The notes: generated by a model from the sequence alone, not told the origin. Positions 26,667 to 36,346 are shown, counted from the first letter of the stretch. The stretch: DNA of 46,289 bases from Anaeromassilibacillus stercoravium (GCA_019118845.1 DWYE01000117.1:1-46289), one strand, 5' to 3'. A program made the numbers and translations.

Positions 26667-29600
26667 TTATGCAACTGTTACCGCACAGTGTTTCACCGGG
26701 GCATTGCCCGCCAATGCTGTGTAAACGCCCGTGCTCTGGCCCGGCGTGCCGGTCGCATAGACTCTGTAGTAGTAGTCGTTTCCGACCTGCGCCACAAACT
26801 GGGTCTTGAGGACGTCGCCGTTTCCGACCGTAAAGTTCGGAGCCGCGCCATTCCCGTTGACCACAGTCATCTTGAAGCAGTACGCCTGGCCGTGTTTCAG
26901 CGTGAAATTCACCGTGGTATCGCTGCGCACATAGGCGCTCGCTGCGGCGACCTTCTGGCCAGCCACCACAATACCGGAATTGCCATAGGAACGATCCGGG
27001 ACAGTTGCCGTACTGCCGGAGCCGCCCTTGGATGGACGGTCCTCTGTGGAGCCGCCTGCTTCAACAAGCTTTGCCTGTGCAACGCGGGCATTGTTCACCG
27101 CATTGTCCACCACGGCCTGCTGGCTCTCGTCCAGGGTCTCATCTGCAAGGAGCAGTTCCATGTTCTTGATGGCGGTTGCGACAAGCGCATAACTCTGCGC
27201 GGTGTAATCCGCCGGGTCGAGCGCCTGGAGTTCCTTGAGCAGCTCTTCCAGCTCGCTCTTATCCGCCTTCTTGCGGAGATCCGCCATCGCCTTGACCAGC
27301 GCCTGGGCCGCTGCGTCGATGTCCGCCTGTGCGGAATCCTTCGTCAAAGCCTTGGCGTTTTCCAGCGCCTCCTCGAATGCTGCAAAAGCAGCCTCGTCCG
27401 GCACATATTTTTCCTCCAATACGGGGGCGATCTCCTCTGCCTTCTCAATCAGGAGTTGCAGCTGGCTGAAATCTGCAACCTGTACGAGGTTGGTGAGCGC
27501 CTCATACAGATCCTTTTCGGCCTCTTCCACATCCGCCTTGAGCGGCTCTTCTTCGCTTACCACAGCTTCCGCCGCTGCAACCGCCTCTTCCAGCGCCGCC
27601 CAGCTGTCCGCTGTGAAGTCCTCTTCCGCGAGGCTGCCTGCAACTTCGAGAAGCGATTCCAGTACGGTGGTGTCGCCCAGCTCAAAGCTCAACAGATGTA
27701 TGGCATCCAACAGTTCGCTCCAAGCATTGTCGATCTCTTCCTGCGTGGCATCCAACTTGCCGTTGACTTCCTCGGCCGCCGCCAAAGCGTCCTCAAACTT
27801 CTCCTGGACGGACGGCACTACGCCTTCCAGCTCGCCATTGTCCACCAGGGCCTGGGCCGTATCAATGACCTTTTGCAAGAGGGACTTGTCAACAACGGTA
27901 AATACAAAGTTCAAGTTGGCATCTTTTGTGCCCATCGTATAGGTGTACGTGAAGGATTCGGGATCGGTGAGTTCCAAAGCCTCCCCATTCAGGGTAACGC
28001 CTGCAAAGGCCCTGCCCTCCACGGCCGGGGTAAAGGTCAATTCCACTTCCGTATCCGTCTCGGCTTCGCCGCGGTACTGGCCGATCTTGTCGGCGATGGT
28101 CTGCGGTTCGCCGTCTACGCACAGGCTGGCGTCGCGGCCGCTGTACTGCACGGCGAGGTCATAGGTGCCGCTGACGCCGCCCTGGCCCTCTGTGAAATCA
28201 AAGTAGTCGATGTTTGCAACATACGCTTTATCCGGTGTGCCGACCAACTTAATATAGAGGTCGTGCGAACCGGTGATCGGCGGTTCGATGTCCGTCTCCG
28301 TGAGCACATAGGTGCTCCAACCGCTCTGCGCAGTGTTGTGGGTCTCCAGCTCGGCCACCGGCTCGCCGTCCATGGAATCCAGGAAGAACTGGATACGTCC
28401 GTCGTCAGAGGCATCGCTGCCCTGGCTGGAATAGCTCATCACAACATGGACCGCACCGTTTTCGCCGAAGTTTACGTTGTTGTACACTGCATAACAGCCG
28501 TTCTTGCCGCCGCCGATGTTTCCGCCGCCGCTGCGGTTGCTGTCGACGTCTTTTACCACGTCGCCGCCGTCGTAATCCTCGGCTTCCAGACGCACATACG
28601 GGTCGCGGACCGTTCCCAGCTTATTGGAGGCCTTCTGCAGGTTTTCCACTGCTTCGCGGATCTCCTCGATGGTCGCGTCCTCATTTTCCAGGACGGCCTT
28701 CGCTGCATCCAGCACCGCCTGGAATTCCTCCACCTTTGCGGCCGGATAACCGCTCAGGTCCTTGCTCTCCGCTGTTTTCACAAGGTTTTCCAGCGTGCCA
28801 CGGTCGATGGACGCCTTGATGTTGCCCATCAATTCGACTTCTGCCAGCTCGATGGCATCCGCAGAACCCGTGAAGTCGATGCGGTAATTCGCATATTTTT
28901 CCTCAGCGTTGACGGCAAACGGGCGGGTGTACTTGGCCCACTCGAAGGTCAAGCCATCGCGCTTCTCCAAAGAGACCCACTCCTGGCCATCATTGGAGGC
29001 AAACAGCTCAAAGCTGGCCGGCGCTTTGTCCTGGTTAGCGGTGGAGGTCAAGGTGACCATATCCACATAGACCGGGCTTGCAAAGCTGTAATAGACGGAA
29101 GCGGTATTCCCGTTCAGGCTTGCCGTTGTGCCGGACGTATTGTCAAACAGGTTTCCGACGCTGTCGGTCTCGGCGCTGTAGGCAGTATCCTGTATCAGGC
29201 CGCCGGAGGGGATGCTGTCTCCAATCACCGGAGCCGTGATGGTCATATCCTGGCTCGGCTCTGCAACCTGGTCGCCTTCTGTGAGGGAGGTCGGCAGAGC
29301 GTCCTCAGAGGTTCCCCAATCGGACGGCGTATTGCCCATGTCGAAGTCGATCACAGCGCCGTTGATGAGGTCGCTGTAGTTGAAATAGGTCTTATTGTAG
29401 TCCTCGCCATTGAGCTTGACGCCCTGGACATAGATGTTTTCCTTGCTGTTGTCCGGCGCGTTGATGACCAAATCTTCGCCGCATTCGAGATGCACGGTCG
29501 CCTTTTTGAAGAGCGGGGAACCGATGGCATACTCGCCGCTGCCCATGTTCACCGGGTAAATGCCCAATGCGCTCAAGACATACCATGCGGACATCTCGCC

Positions 29601-32600
29601 GTTGTCCTCGTCGCCGATATAGCCCTGGCCGAAGTCGCTGCCGACGTAGGCGCGCGCCAACACTTCACGGACGACTTCCTGGGTGCGGTCCGGACGTCCC
29701 GCATAATTGTACATGTAGGGGATGTGGTGCGACGGCTGGTTGCTGTGCCCATACAGGCCCATCTTCAGGTCGCGCGCTTCCACCATCTCGTGGATGGTGC
29801 CGTCCTGGATCAGGTCCGGGGAAGCGTTGAACAGGCCGTCCAAACGCTCCGCCAATGCTTCGCGGCCGCCATAGAGGTTTGCAAGGCCCTGGCCGTCCTG
29901 CGGCACCGAGAACGCCATGTTAAATGCATTGGTCTCCGTGTAATCGCCCCACCAGATGCCGGGGTTGAAATCGTCGCTGCTGGTGCGGAATGCGCCGTTG
30001 ACATTGCGGCCCATGAACCAGCCGATCTCGTCGTTGAACAGATTGACATAATTCTGCGCACGGTTGCGGAAATACTGCTCTTCATCGGTATAACCGAGCG
30101 CCTTGGCCATCTGATAGATGCCGAAGTCGTTGATATAGCCCTCCATCGACCAGGAGAAGCCTTCGCCGATATCCAGGCTGGTGTAGCCGTTGAAGATGGA
30201 GCGGGCCAGATCGTTGCGGCCGCCGTTGGTCAGGTTGCTGGAGACAACGGAGGCGTTTTTGATCGAGGACCAGAACGCATCCTCCACCTCAAAATCCAGG
30301 CCCTTCTTCGCCGCGTCGCCAAAGATCACGTCGGAGCTGGTGCCGACCATGCTGTTTGTGCCGCCCGGTGCAATCCAGCGCGGTACCCAGCCCTGGTCTT
30401 GGTAGTGCTCCACAAGGCCGTTGAGCATTTCAATGTCCTTGGAGGGGGTCAGCAGCGAATACGCGCCCCAAGTAGTGCGGTAGGTATCCCAGAAACCGTT
30501 GTTGTAATACATCACGCCGTCTTCGACTTCGTGCGATCCGTACGGGCTGCGGTACTGCCAACCGCCGTCAGAGCCTTCGCCGGTCTGCTCGGAGAGCAGG
30601 TTCGGATACATAAACAGGCGGTACATGCCGGAATAGAAGCTGGTCATCTGGTCCGGCGTTGCGCCTTCGATTTCGATGATCCCCAGCTGGTCGTCCCAGG
30701 TCTTCTGGGCCTTTGCAAAGATCTCGTCGAAGCCCTCGTCTTCTGCGATCTCCTGCTGGAGGTTCTTCTTGGCCTGCTCGATGCTGATGAAGGAGGTGGC
30801 GACTTTCATCTCCACGACCGTCTCGCCGGAAGCAGCCTTTTCAAAGCTGGCGATGCCGCCCTTGCCGATCGAACGGCCCGTGGTAAACGGCTGGCTGAAC
30901 TCGCCATAGACATACATGCGCTGCATGCCGTTGCTGTTGTGGTCGGAATACCCGGTGAAGCTCTTCCCATCTTCGCCGAACGTGGTCGCACCATTGGCGC
31001 GGTCGCTGTCCAGCAGGATGTTGCAATACGGGGCATTCTCCGGGAAGGTAAAGCGCATGACCGCCGCATGGTCCGTCGGGGTAACTTCCATGGTCACGCC
31101 GCCGGCCTTCTCGTCATCCGCGTTGAAGGTGACGCTGTAGTGGTGCGCTTTTGCGATCTCATTTTCATGGGTAAATTCTGCGCCGCGCACGCCGGTCCCA
31201 ATATCGGAAACCGTGGCCGGGTCAAAGCTGCTGTTCGCCATGAACTGGTACGTGCCGCGCTCCCCAGTCCAGAAGGAGGCCTGGTGGCTGATGGTCAGAT
31301 GCTTGAGCGTATTCCCATCGCGGCTCAGCTGATAGTTGTACATCTTATTGTCGCCGGCACGGGTGACAGGGGCCCAGAAATTAAAGCCGTGCGGCATTGT
31401 GGTGCCGGGACAGACCAGGCCGCGGGAATACCCCGTGCCGTCGTTGGTGCCGCGCAGGGTATACACATAATCGGAAAGGTGCTCGTGCTCAACCTGCGGG
31501 ACCTCTTCAATGCGGATGTCGTCGATGTCCGCTGTGAAGGCGTCGTCTGCGCCGGTCGGGTTGGAGGGCTTATGATAGCCGACCAACACCTTGGTAATGG
31601 TTTTGCCGAGCGTACCTTCGCCCGACGCAACATAGGTGGAAATCTTATTCCACTGCTTGGTGGTCAAGGTCTTGGAGAGGCCCTGCTCCATGGGGGAGAC
31701 GATGTTCCCGTTCTGATCCACCGCATTCAGGTCGCTCAGATAGGTGCCGTCGCTGAACCCAAGGTCCACCGCGATATAGGTGGAGGTATACTCAAAATCG
31801 TAGGAGCCTGTGGTCCACTCGGGGAAGATCGTGTAGCTCAGCTGCGTGTTTTCCGTGACCGGGATGTTCAGCCCGTCATAGATCACGTTGTAGGCATACG
31901 CCTCTCCCTCGCCCTGGTGATAGCCGCTGACCTTCAGGGCCCGATCACCCGTCCAGCCTTTGTTGGAAGCTGCGTCGTGTACGGAAGCCGGGCCGCTTTC
32001 AATCGTGGTCGCCATGGCGACCTCATAGAGCTCGTCGTCCGTCTCGTCCAGGGTGGCAATGTTCAGGTCTGCAAACTGGACCATGCTGCCGCCGTCTTTG
32101 TTCTTTGTGATATTGATCTTGTAATACGCATAAGCCGTGTCGTTCTCAAACGTAAACGTTTTGCTCTCAAAACGGCTGCCAAACTCGATCCCGCTTTGGC
32201 TGTCCAATTCCGTCCAGGTCGAGCCGTCGTTGGAGCCGGAGAACGTCCAGTCCACTGGATCGCGCCCTTCCGCGTCGTTCGCAGAGACGACCGAATACGC
32301 TTTGATCGCCTTTGGCTCTTTTAGCTGGAACGATACCCACACCGGGTTGTCTGCGGATACACCCTGGTTTGTCAGGAACTTCGTGCTCGAATTGTTGTCA
32401 AAGAGCTTTCCCTTTGCCTCGTTGTTGTTAAAATCCTTCGAGCCCTGGACGCTGTCCAGATCCACAAATCTTACGACATTGCCAACCAACCGGTCCGCCG
32501 TGGTCGATGACACATTTTCGGTTTTTCCGACGCCATCCACGGTTTCCAAGGTGTTGGCTTTAAAACGGTCCGACCATTCCTCGCCGTCCTCAAAGGATGT

Positions 32601-32714
32601 AAAGAAGCTTCCCGCTTCTTCTACCCGCGCCGAGGCAAAAGTCGAGAGCACCGACCCAGGCACTGCCAAGGTCGCTGCCAGAGCCATTGCCACAATCTTC
32701 TGAAACCTTTTCAT
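26667..32714 (-). CDS. Giant secreted GH92 alpha-mannosidase
   Basis: 2015 residues. ATG 32714 follows AGGAGG, and the signal peptide ends near STFASA. A CBM32-like domain (about 75-225) and a jelly roll precede the GH92 core (about 413-1135). Core motifs are YTETNAFNMAF (Glu927, candidate acid), SNQPSHHIPYMYNYAG (987-class loop, Gln993) and GDEDNGEMSAWY (Asp1035, Asp1037, candidate base). GH92 enzymes are calcium-dependent inverting exo-alpha-mannosidases. A second discoidin domain (about 1167-1295), a single FIVAR-like repeat, a CBM6/35-like domain (about 1370-1508), the beta-sandwich (about 1519-1606), FIVAR repeats and the two-Cys tail (1927-2015) follow. The usual NEPxHH loop reads NQPSHH here, which may alter linkage preference. 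The three-box promoter lies upstream. Confidence 0.95.
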   Translation of the reverse strand: MKRFQKIVAMALAATLAVPGSVLSTFASARVEEAGSFFTSFEDGEEWSDRFKANTLETVDGVGKTENVSSTTADRLVGNVVRFVDLDSVQGSKDFNNNEAKGKLFDNNSSTKFLTNQGVSADNPVWVSFQLKEPKAIKAYSVVSANDAEGRDPVDWTFSGSNDGSTWTELDSQSGIEFGSRFESKTFTFENDTAYAYYKINITKNKDGGSMVQFADLNIATLDETDDELYEVAMATTIESGPASVHDAASNKGWTGDRALKVSGYHQGEGEAYAYNVIYDGLNIPVTENTQLSYTIFPEWTTGSYDFEYTSTYIAVDLGFSDGTYLSDLNAVDQNGNIVSPMEQGLSKTLTTKQWNKISTYVASGEGTLGKTITKVLVGYHKPSNPTGADDAFTADIDDIRIEEVPQVEHEHLSDYVYTLRGTNDGTGYSRGLVCPGTTMPHGFNFWAPVTRAGDNKMYNYQLSRDGNTLKHLTISHQASFWTGERGTYQFMANSSFDPATVSDIGTGVRGAEFTHENEIAKAHHYSVTFNADDEKAGGVTMEVTPTDHAAVMRFTFPENAPYCNILLDSDRANGATTFGEDGKSFTGYSDHNSNGMQRMYVYGEFSQPFTTGRSIGKGGIASFEKAASGETVVEMKVATSFISIEQAKKNLQQEIAEDEGFDEIFAKAQKTWDDQLGIIEIEGATPDQMTSFYSGMYRLFMYPNLLSEQTGEGSDGGWQYRSPYGSHEVEDGVMYYNNGFWDTYRTTWGAYSLLTPSKDIEMLNGLVEHYQDQGWVPRWIAPGGTNSMVGTSSDVIFGDAAKKGLDFEVEDAFWSSIKNASVVSSNLTNGGRNDLARSIFNGYTSLDIGEGFSWSMEGYINDFGIYQMAKALGYTDEEQYFRNRAQNYVNLFNDEIGWFMGRNVNGAFRTSSDDFNPGIWWGDYTETNAFNMAFSVPQDGQGLANLYGGREALAERLDGLFNASPDLIQDGTIHEMVEARDLKMGLYGHSNQPSHHIPYMYNYAGRPDRTQEVVREVLARAYVGSDFGQGYIGDEDNGEMSAWYVLSALGIYPVNMGSGEYAIGSPLFKKATVHLECGEDLVINAPDNSKENIYVQGVKLNGEDYNKTYFNYSDLINGAVIDFDMGNTPSDWGTSEDALPTSLTEGDQVAEPSQDMTITAPVIGDSIPSGGLIQDTAYSAETDSVGNLFDNTSGTTASLNGNTASVYYSFASPVYVDMVTLTSTANQDKAPASFELFASNDGQEWVSLEKRDGLTFEWAKYTRPFAVNAEEKYANYRIDFTGSADAIELAEVELMGNIKASIDRGTLENLVKTAESKDLSGYPAAKVEEFQAVLDAAKAVLENEDATIEEIREAVENLQKASNKLGTVRDPYVRLEAEDYDGGDVVKDVDSNRSGGGNIGGGKNGCYAVYNNVNFGENGAVHVVMSYSSQGSDASDDGRIQFFLDSMDGEPVAELETHNTAQSGWSTYVLTETDIEPPITGSHDLYIKLVGTPDKAYVANIDYFDFTEGQGGVSGTYDLAVQYSGRDASLCVDGEPQTIADKIGQYRGEAETDTEVELTFTPAVEGRAFAGVTLNGEALELTDPESFTYTYTMGTKDANLNFVFTVVDKSLLQKVIDTAQALVDNGELEGVVPSVQEKFEDALAAAEEVNGKLDATQEEIDNAWSELLDAIHLLSFELGDTTVLESLLEVAGSLAEEDFTADSWAALEEAVAAAEAVVSEEEPLKADVEEAEKDLYEALTNLVQVADFSQLQLLIEKAEEIAPVLEEKYVPDEAAFAAFEEALENAKALTKDSAQADIDAAAQALVKAMADLRKKADKSELEELLKELQALDPADYTAQSYALVATAIKNMELLLADETLDESQQAVVDNAVNNARVAQAKLVEAGGSTEDRPSKGGSGSTATVPDRSYGNSGIVVAGQKVAAASAYVRSDTTVNFTLKHGQAYCFKMTVVNGNGAAPNFTVGNGDVLKTQFVAQVGNDYYYRVYATGTPGQSTGVYTALAGNAPVKHCAVTVA
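26670..26936 (-). repeat. Two-Cys C-terminal module, copy in GH92 protein
   Basis: Residues 1927-2015 of the GH92 protein: AYVRSDTTVNF at the start, GQAYCFKMT at Cys position 20, and VKHCAVTVA at the end. It is the closest relative of the beta-helix copy. Confidence 0.85.
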
Positions 32715-32860
32715 TGTGTTCCTCCTTTTCTCATGCTATACAGCGAAATTGCCGGATGCGCGTTCTTCCCCTCCTTTTTTGGTGTTCCTGCCTGCCGGTT
32801 TATCAATCAAATTTAACAATAAAAATAAACCCACAGCGCAAATATAAGTAATTCAGCTAC

Positions 32861-32926
32861 ATTCTAACAACCTTTCCCAGGCAGGTCAAAGGGGCATTCT
32901 TTTGAAAAGGGAGGTGCATTTTTAGG
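32861..32926 (-). promoter_or_regulatory. GH92 promoter with direct-repeat activator boxes
   Basis: On the minus strand TTGACC (32889-32884) is followed after 17 bases by TAGAAT (32866-32861). Box 2 CAAAAGAATGCCCC (32904-32891) abuts the -35, and box 1 CCTAAAAATGCACCTCCC (32926-32909) lies about 22 bases further up. Distances to the -10 (38 and 60 bases) equal those at the importer promoter. The leader to the GH92 start is about 140 bases. Confidence 0.6.
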
Positions 32927-33054
32927 TTTTATCAACTTGTTTTAAAATCTTATGAAGCATTCACAGGGAACCCGCTGTTTTTGTTCCAATTAGAAATTAT
33001 TTTAAAAAGCCTCCTGGATACTATTCATACCCCTTTGAAGAAGTTCCCTTTGGC

Positions 33055-33127
33055 AGAAAACAGCAGGCGGCTGGGAGTGCCATCGAATCCAAGAAACGAT
33101 GGTCTTCCAACCGTCTGCTGTTTTCTG
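33055..33127 (-). repeat. 73-base imperfect inverted repeat, probable terminator of the ROK repressor gene
   Basis: The outer arms CAGAAAACAGCAGGCGG (33055-33071) and 33111-33127 pair with one mismatch, and inner segments including CCATCG/CGATGG continue the pairing nearly to the loop. On the minus strand it lies 56 bases past the stop at 33183 and ends in a TTTT tract. The 468-base gap 32715-33182 holds this element and the GH92 promoter region; nothing else was seen. Confidence 0.6.
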
Positions 33128-33182
33128 TATGTCCGATTGTATACATTGGCTCTTGCCAAATAAAGCAGGGGCCTTCTTTGCG

Positions 33183-34388
33183 CTACGCCTGAGAAGCGGT
33201 ACTCTGGGCAAAAGCCGCCTCTTCGTGCCCTTCCACCCGGCCATCCTCAAAAAGCCGCCGGAGGGAAAGGCACCCGCTCCCGTATAACGAAGAATCCATG
33301 CCAAAGCGCGATTTCTTCACCTTAATCTTCAAATAATCCTGGGAAAATTTCCTCCGGTTGAGCTCCCGCTCCATCTGCTCCAAATAGCGCGCCGGCAGAT
33401 GCGTGCCGTTATGCCCGATCAGGATTGCTTGCGGATTGAGCAGGTTGACCGCGTTGACAAGCGCCCGCGTGATTTTCTCAATGACGTCCGATAAAACAGC
33501 GTCCACGCGCGGGTCATCCGCACGGCCGCAGTAACCGGCGAAGTTATCGGCCACGCCCGTCGCCTCACGCAGGCGCACCTCGATCACCGGCATCCCGACA
33601 TATTCCTCCAGGCATCCCCGGTTTCCGCAGCTGCACGCCGGGCCGTTGCAGTCAATGCTCGTGTGTCCCAGTTCCCCGGCAAACCCGCTGCTGTTCTGAT
33701 AAAGGCCATCGTTCTCAATGATGCCGGAGCCAATGCCCGTGGAAAGGCCCACATAGAGGAAATTGTGGAACTCCCTTCCGGCTCCAAACAACTTTTCGCC
33801 CAAAGCCGCGCAATTCATGTCGTTGTTCAACTCCACCGGCAGTCCGGTATGTTCGGCCAGCAAATGGCGCAGCGGAAGATTGGAGACCCCAAAAAAGTTG
33901 GGGGGGTTCAGCACCATACCGCTTTCTACATCCAACGGCCCCACTACGGAGACGCCACAGCCCAAAATACGCTCCTCCTGCAACCGGATGCGATCCACCG
34001 CACGGAACAATTTTTGCAGAATGGACGGTGTATCCTCCTGCCCGAACACCTCCTCCTCCTTCTTTAAAATGCGGAGCTTCAGGTCGAAGAGCACCGCGGT
34101 AACCCCCTCGCGTCCCAGTTGGACGCCTAAGATCTTCGGCGCATTCGGCGCAATGTCCAGTGTGATCGGGTTCCTGCCAACGCCCGCATTGCGCTCCGGC
34201 GCGCACTCGATTACATAGCCCTGTTCCATCAGCCCGGCAATGATGTTGCTGACGGTCATCTTCGTCAGGCCGGTCCGCTGGGCCAATTGGATACGGGAAA
34301 TCCCATCGTGCGTACAAAGCAGGCGCAACAGCAACCCCCGGTTCCGGTATTTTAAGTTTTGATTGTTCATCCCCGTCTTTTTTGTCAA
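33183..34388 (-). CDS. Second ROK-family transcriptional repressor
   Basis: 401 residues from TTG 34388, which is 6 bases past GGAGGG; the first in-frame ATG (34370) has no usable ribosome site, so TTG is preferred. The N-terminal winged helix (about 10-75: NRGLLLRLLCTHDGISRIQLAQRTGLTKMT...) is followed by a ROK domain with zinc site GELGHTSIDC...CSCGNRGCLEEY. It diverges from the response-regulator operon, with overlapping promoters between them. A plausible target is its own promoter and that operon (inference). It is not a recent duplicate of the 25175-26389 repressor; similarity is mainly at family motifs. Confidence 0.92.
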   Translation of the reverse strand: MTKKTGMNNQNLKYRNRGLLLRLLCTHDGISRIQLAQRTGLTKMTVSNIIAGLMEQGYVIECAPERNAGVGRNPITLDIAPNAPKILGVQLGREGVTAVLFDLKLRILKKEEEVFGQEDTPSILQKLFRAVDRIRLQEERILGCGVSVVGPLDVESGMVLNPPNFFGVSNLPLRHLLAEHTGLPVELNNDMNCAALGEKLFGAGREFHNFLYVGLSTGIGSGIIENDGLYQNSSGFAGELGHTSIDCNGPACSCGNRGCLEEYVGMPVIEVRLREATGVADNFAGYCGRADDPRVDAVLSDVIEKITRALVNAVNLLNPQAILIGHNGTHLPARYLEQMERELNRRKFSQDYLKIKVKKSRFGMDSSLYGSGCLSLRRLFEDGRVEGHEEAAFAQSTASQA

Positions 34389-34531
34389 GCGTATCCCTCC
34401 GCTCTGGAGCAGCCCTTTTCCGCTCTTTTTATAAAATTTTTCTACAATGAAACATGAGAGCCAATGCCCATCCATTGCTATCATTTCTATAGAAGCCCCT
34501 TTTTGAGACTTCTTTCCTACATTCTCGTATA

Positions 34532-34578
34532 TTGACTTTACTAATATACATATTATATAATAATTTAATAAAAATCAA
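34532..34578. promoter_or_regulatory. Overlapping divergent promoters
   Basis: Plus strand: TTGACT (34532-34537), 18 bases, TATAAT (34556-34561), toward the response regulator. Minus strand: TTGATT (34578-34573), 15 bases, TATAAT (34557-34552), toward the ROK repressor. The two -10 elements overlap. The 340-base gap 34389-34728 is otherwise AT-rich, with a leader of about 160 bases before the response regulator; no riboswitch was recognised. Confidence 0.6.
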
Positions 34579-34728
34579 ATGTTTTTATCGAAACATTCTA
34601 TTTTTGTTTGTTTTTATGGATTTGTGAGAAGCCAGTGCGTGTTCAGCGCGCTGTAGCCGGCTGTTTCAGGGCTTTGTTGCTTTTCGATGTGTCGCTACAC
34701 GCTGGCGGAGGGGAGAGGGAGATACAAG

Positions 34729-36327
34729 ATGATAAAAGTTGTCGTTGCGGACGACGAAGTCAAAGTTTGCCAACTGATTTGCAATCTGGTCGATTGGAGC
34801 ACCTTCGACATGGAGATTGTCGCGGTGGCGCACAATGGGGAAGAAGCCCTGGAAATGGTGCGGCAGCACGAGCCTGACCTGCTGGTCACCGACATCCGGA
34901 TGCCCGGATGCGACGGCCTGGAAATGATCGCCAGGGCCAAACAGCTCCGGGAGGACCTTGACTTTGTCATCATCAGTGGCTACCGCCACTTTGAATACGC
35001 CCAAAGCGCCATCAAATACGGCGTTTCGGATTATCTCCTCAAGCCCATCCAGAAGGAGGAACTCTGCTCCACCCTGGAAAAAATGCGCCGCCGGTACCAG
35101 ATGCGCACCGAACAGCTCAGCAATGAGGAACGGCTCCGGATGCGCCTGCAAAGCGACATTGACAAGCTGCGCTGCGGGCTCTTCAACCACCTTTTGAGCG
35201 CCGACGCGAACAGCCCCCTCAGCCTGGAACAAGTCAACCGGGACTATCATTTCCAATTTGCGCCGGGCCTGTTTCAAATCTTCATTGCAAAGGTCGACTG
35301 CCCGCTTTCCAGGGACAGCGTCAAAGTCCTGGAAGAAAAAGTCCTACACACGTTGTGCGGCACCTTGCGCCCCGTATGCACCGATATGGAGGCCTGCTTT
35401 ACTGGCAGCCGCGCCTATGGCATCCTGAACTACCCGGAGGAATGCCGTGCAACTGTGCGCAAGCGGGTGCTGTCCGCAATGGATGAGCTCTTGGTACAGA
35501 CCGGCCTTTTTGAGAACACACAACTCACCATCGGCCTTGGGACGGCAGTGGACCACCCTGGGCGTTTGGAGGACTCCCTGCAAAGCGCAGAAGCGGCGGT
35601 TGTGCAGCGTCTCCTGGACGGTACGGGCAAGGTGATCGAAAAAGTCCCGCAGGAGGGGGCCTTTAATGAGGACCGGCTTCTCTCCACAGTAACCTGCGAG
35701 ATCGAATCGGCGGTCGAAGTGCTGGACCGCGATGCGCTCTCCGCGGCGTTAAAGCGTTTCCAAAAAGATGCGTTGGCCGCGCCGGGGATCAACGGGCAGC
35801 ACTTGTTGTCCCTGGCCCAAAAAGCCTGCCGGATCTATATCATGGTGTTGCGCAAACACCAGATCCATGTGGAAAATTTGGATGAGATCTACCAGCGCTT
35901 TTCCCAGAAAAGTGAGGCCTGCGGCAGCGCGCCGGAACTCTTCCGGCATCTCTCCGGCATCCTCTGCGAGTCCTTGGACGCCATTCTCCAGGACCGCCGC
36001 CAAGCGGAAAAACGGCCGGTGCGCGCTGCCAAACAATACATACAGGAACACTATATGGAGTCGGTCAGCCTGGAGGAGGTTGCGGATTTTGTCGGTTTCA
36101 ATGCCTCTTATTTCAGCACCCTGTTTAAGAAGGAGAGCGGGAAGAACTTCCTGGAATACCTCTCCGAAGTGCGTATGAACCGCGCCAAAGAACTCCTCAA
36201 GCAGACCAATTTTACCGTGGCAAATATCTGTAGCCAGGTTGGTTACAGCGATTTGAAGCATTTCACCCAGAGCTTTAAAAAAGCAACCGGACTCAAGCCG
36301 AACGAATTCCGGAAGCTTTATTCCTGA
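34729..36327 (+). CDS. YesN-type response regulator with AraC output domain
   Basis: 532 residues from ATG 34729 (GGGAGAGGGAG upstream). The receiver domain (about 1-125) has the acidic pair VVADDE, phospho-acceptor LLVTDIRMP (Asp55) and Lys in YLLKPIQ. A long linker (about 130-420) is followed by two AraC helix-turn-helix motifs (about 430-530: VSLEEVADFVGFNASYFSTL and NICSQVGYSDLKHFTQSF). Proteins of this kind are phosphorylated by YesM kinases and activate carbohydrate transport operons by binding direct repeats. It heads an operon with its kinase and a pseudo-ABC protein. It is the best candidate in the window for the protein that binds the 22-bp boxes at 6707, 32926 and 39078 (inference). 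Confidence 0.95.
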   Translation: MIKVVVADDEVKVCQLICNLVDWSTFDMEIVAVAHNGEEALEMVRQHEPDLLVTDIRMPGCDGLEMIARAKQLREDLDFVIISGYRHFEYAQSAIKYGVSDYLLKPIQKEELCSTLEKMRRRYQMRTEQLSNEERLRMRLQSDIDKLRCGLFNHLLSADANSPLSLEQVNRDYHFQFAPGLFQIFIAKVDCPLSRDSVKVLEEKVLHTLCGTLRPVCTDMEACFTGSRAYGILNYPEECRATVRKRVLSAMDELLVQTGLFENTQLTIGLGTAVDHPGRLEDSLQSAEAAVVQRLLDGTGKVIEKVPQEGAFNEDRLLSTVTCEIESAVEVLDRDALSAALKRFQKDALAAPGINGQHLLSLAQKACRIYIMVLRKHQIHVENLDEIYQRFSQKSEACGSAPELFRHLSGILCESLDAILQDRRQAEKRPVRAAKQYIQEHYMESVSLEEVADFVGFNASYFSTLFKKESGKNFLEYLSEVRMNRAKELLKQTNFTVANICSQVGYSDLKHFTQSFKKATGLKPNEFRKLYS

Positions 36328-36346
36328 TGGGAGGCGGGTGGCTGAA

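Noticed and set aside
26688..32324. A 1878-codon open frame on the plus strand opposite the GH92 gene
   Set aside because: It is an antisense shadow caused by the GC-rich codon pattern of the GH92 gene. The opposite frame has a signal peptide, ribosome site and family motifs; this one has none.
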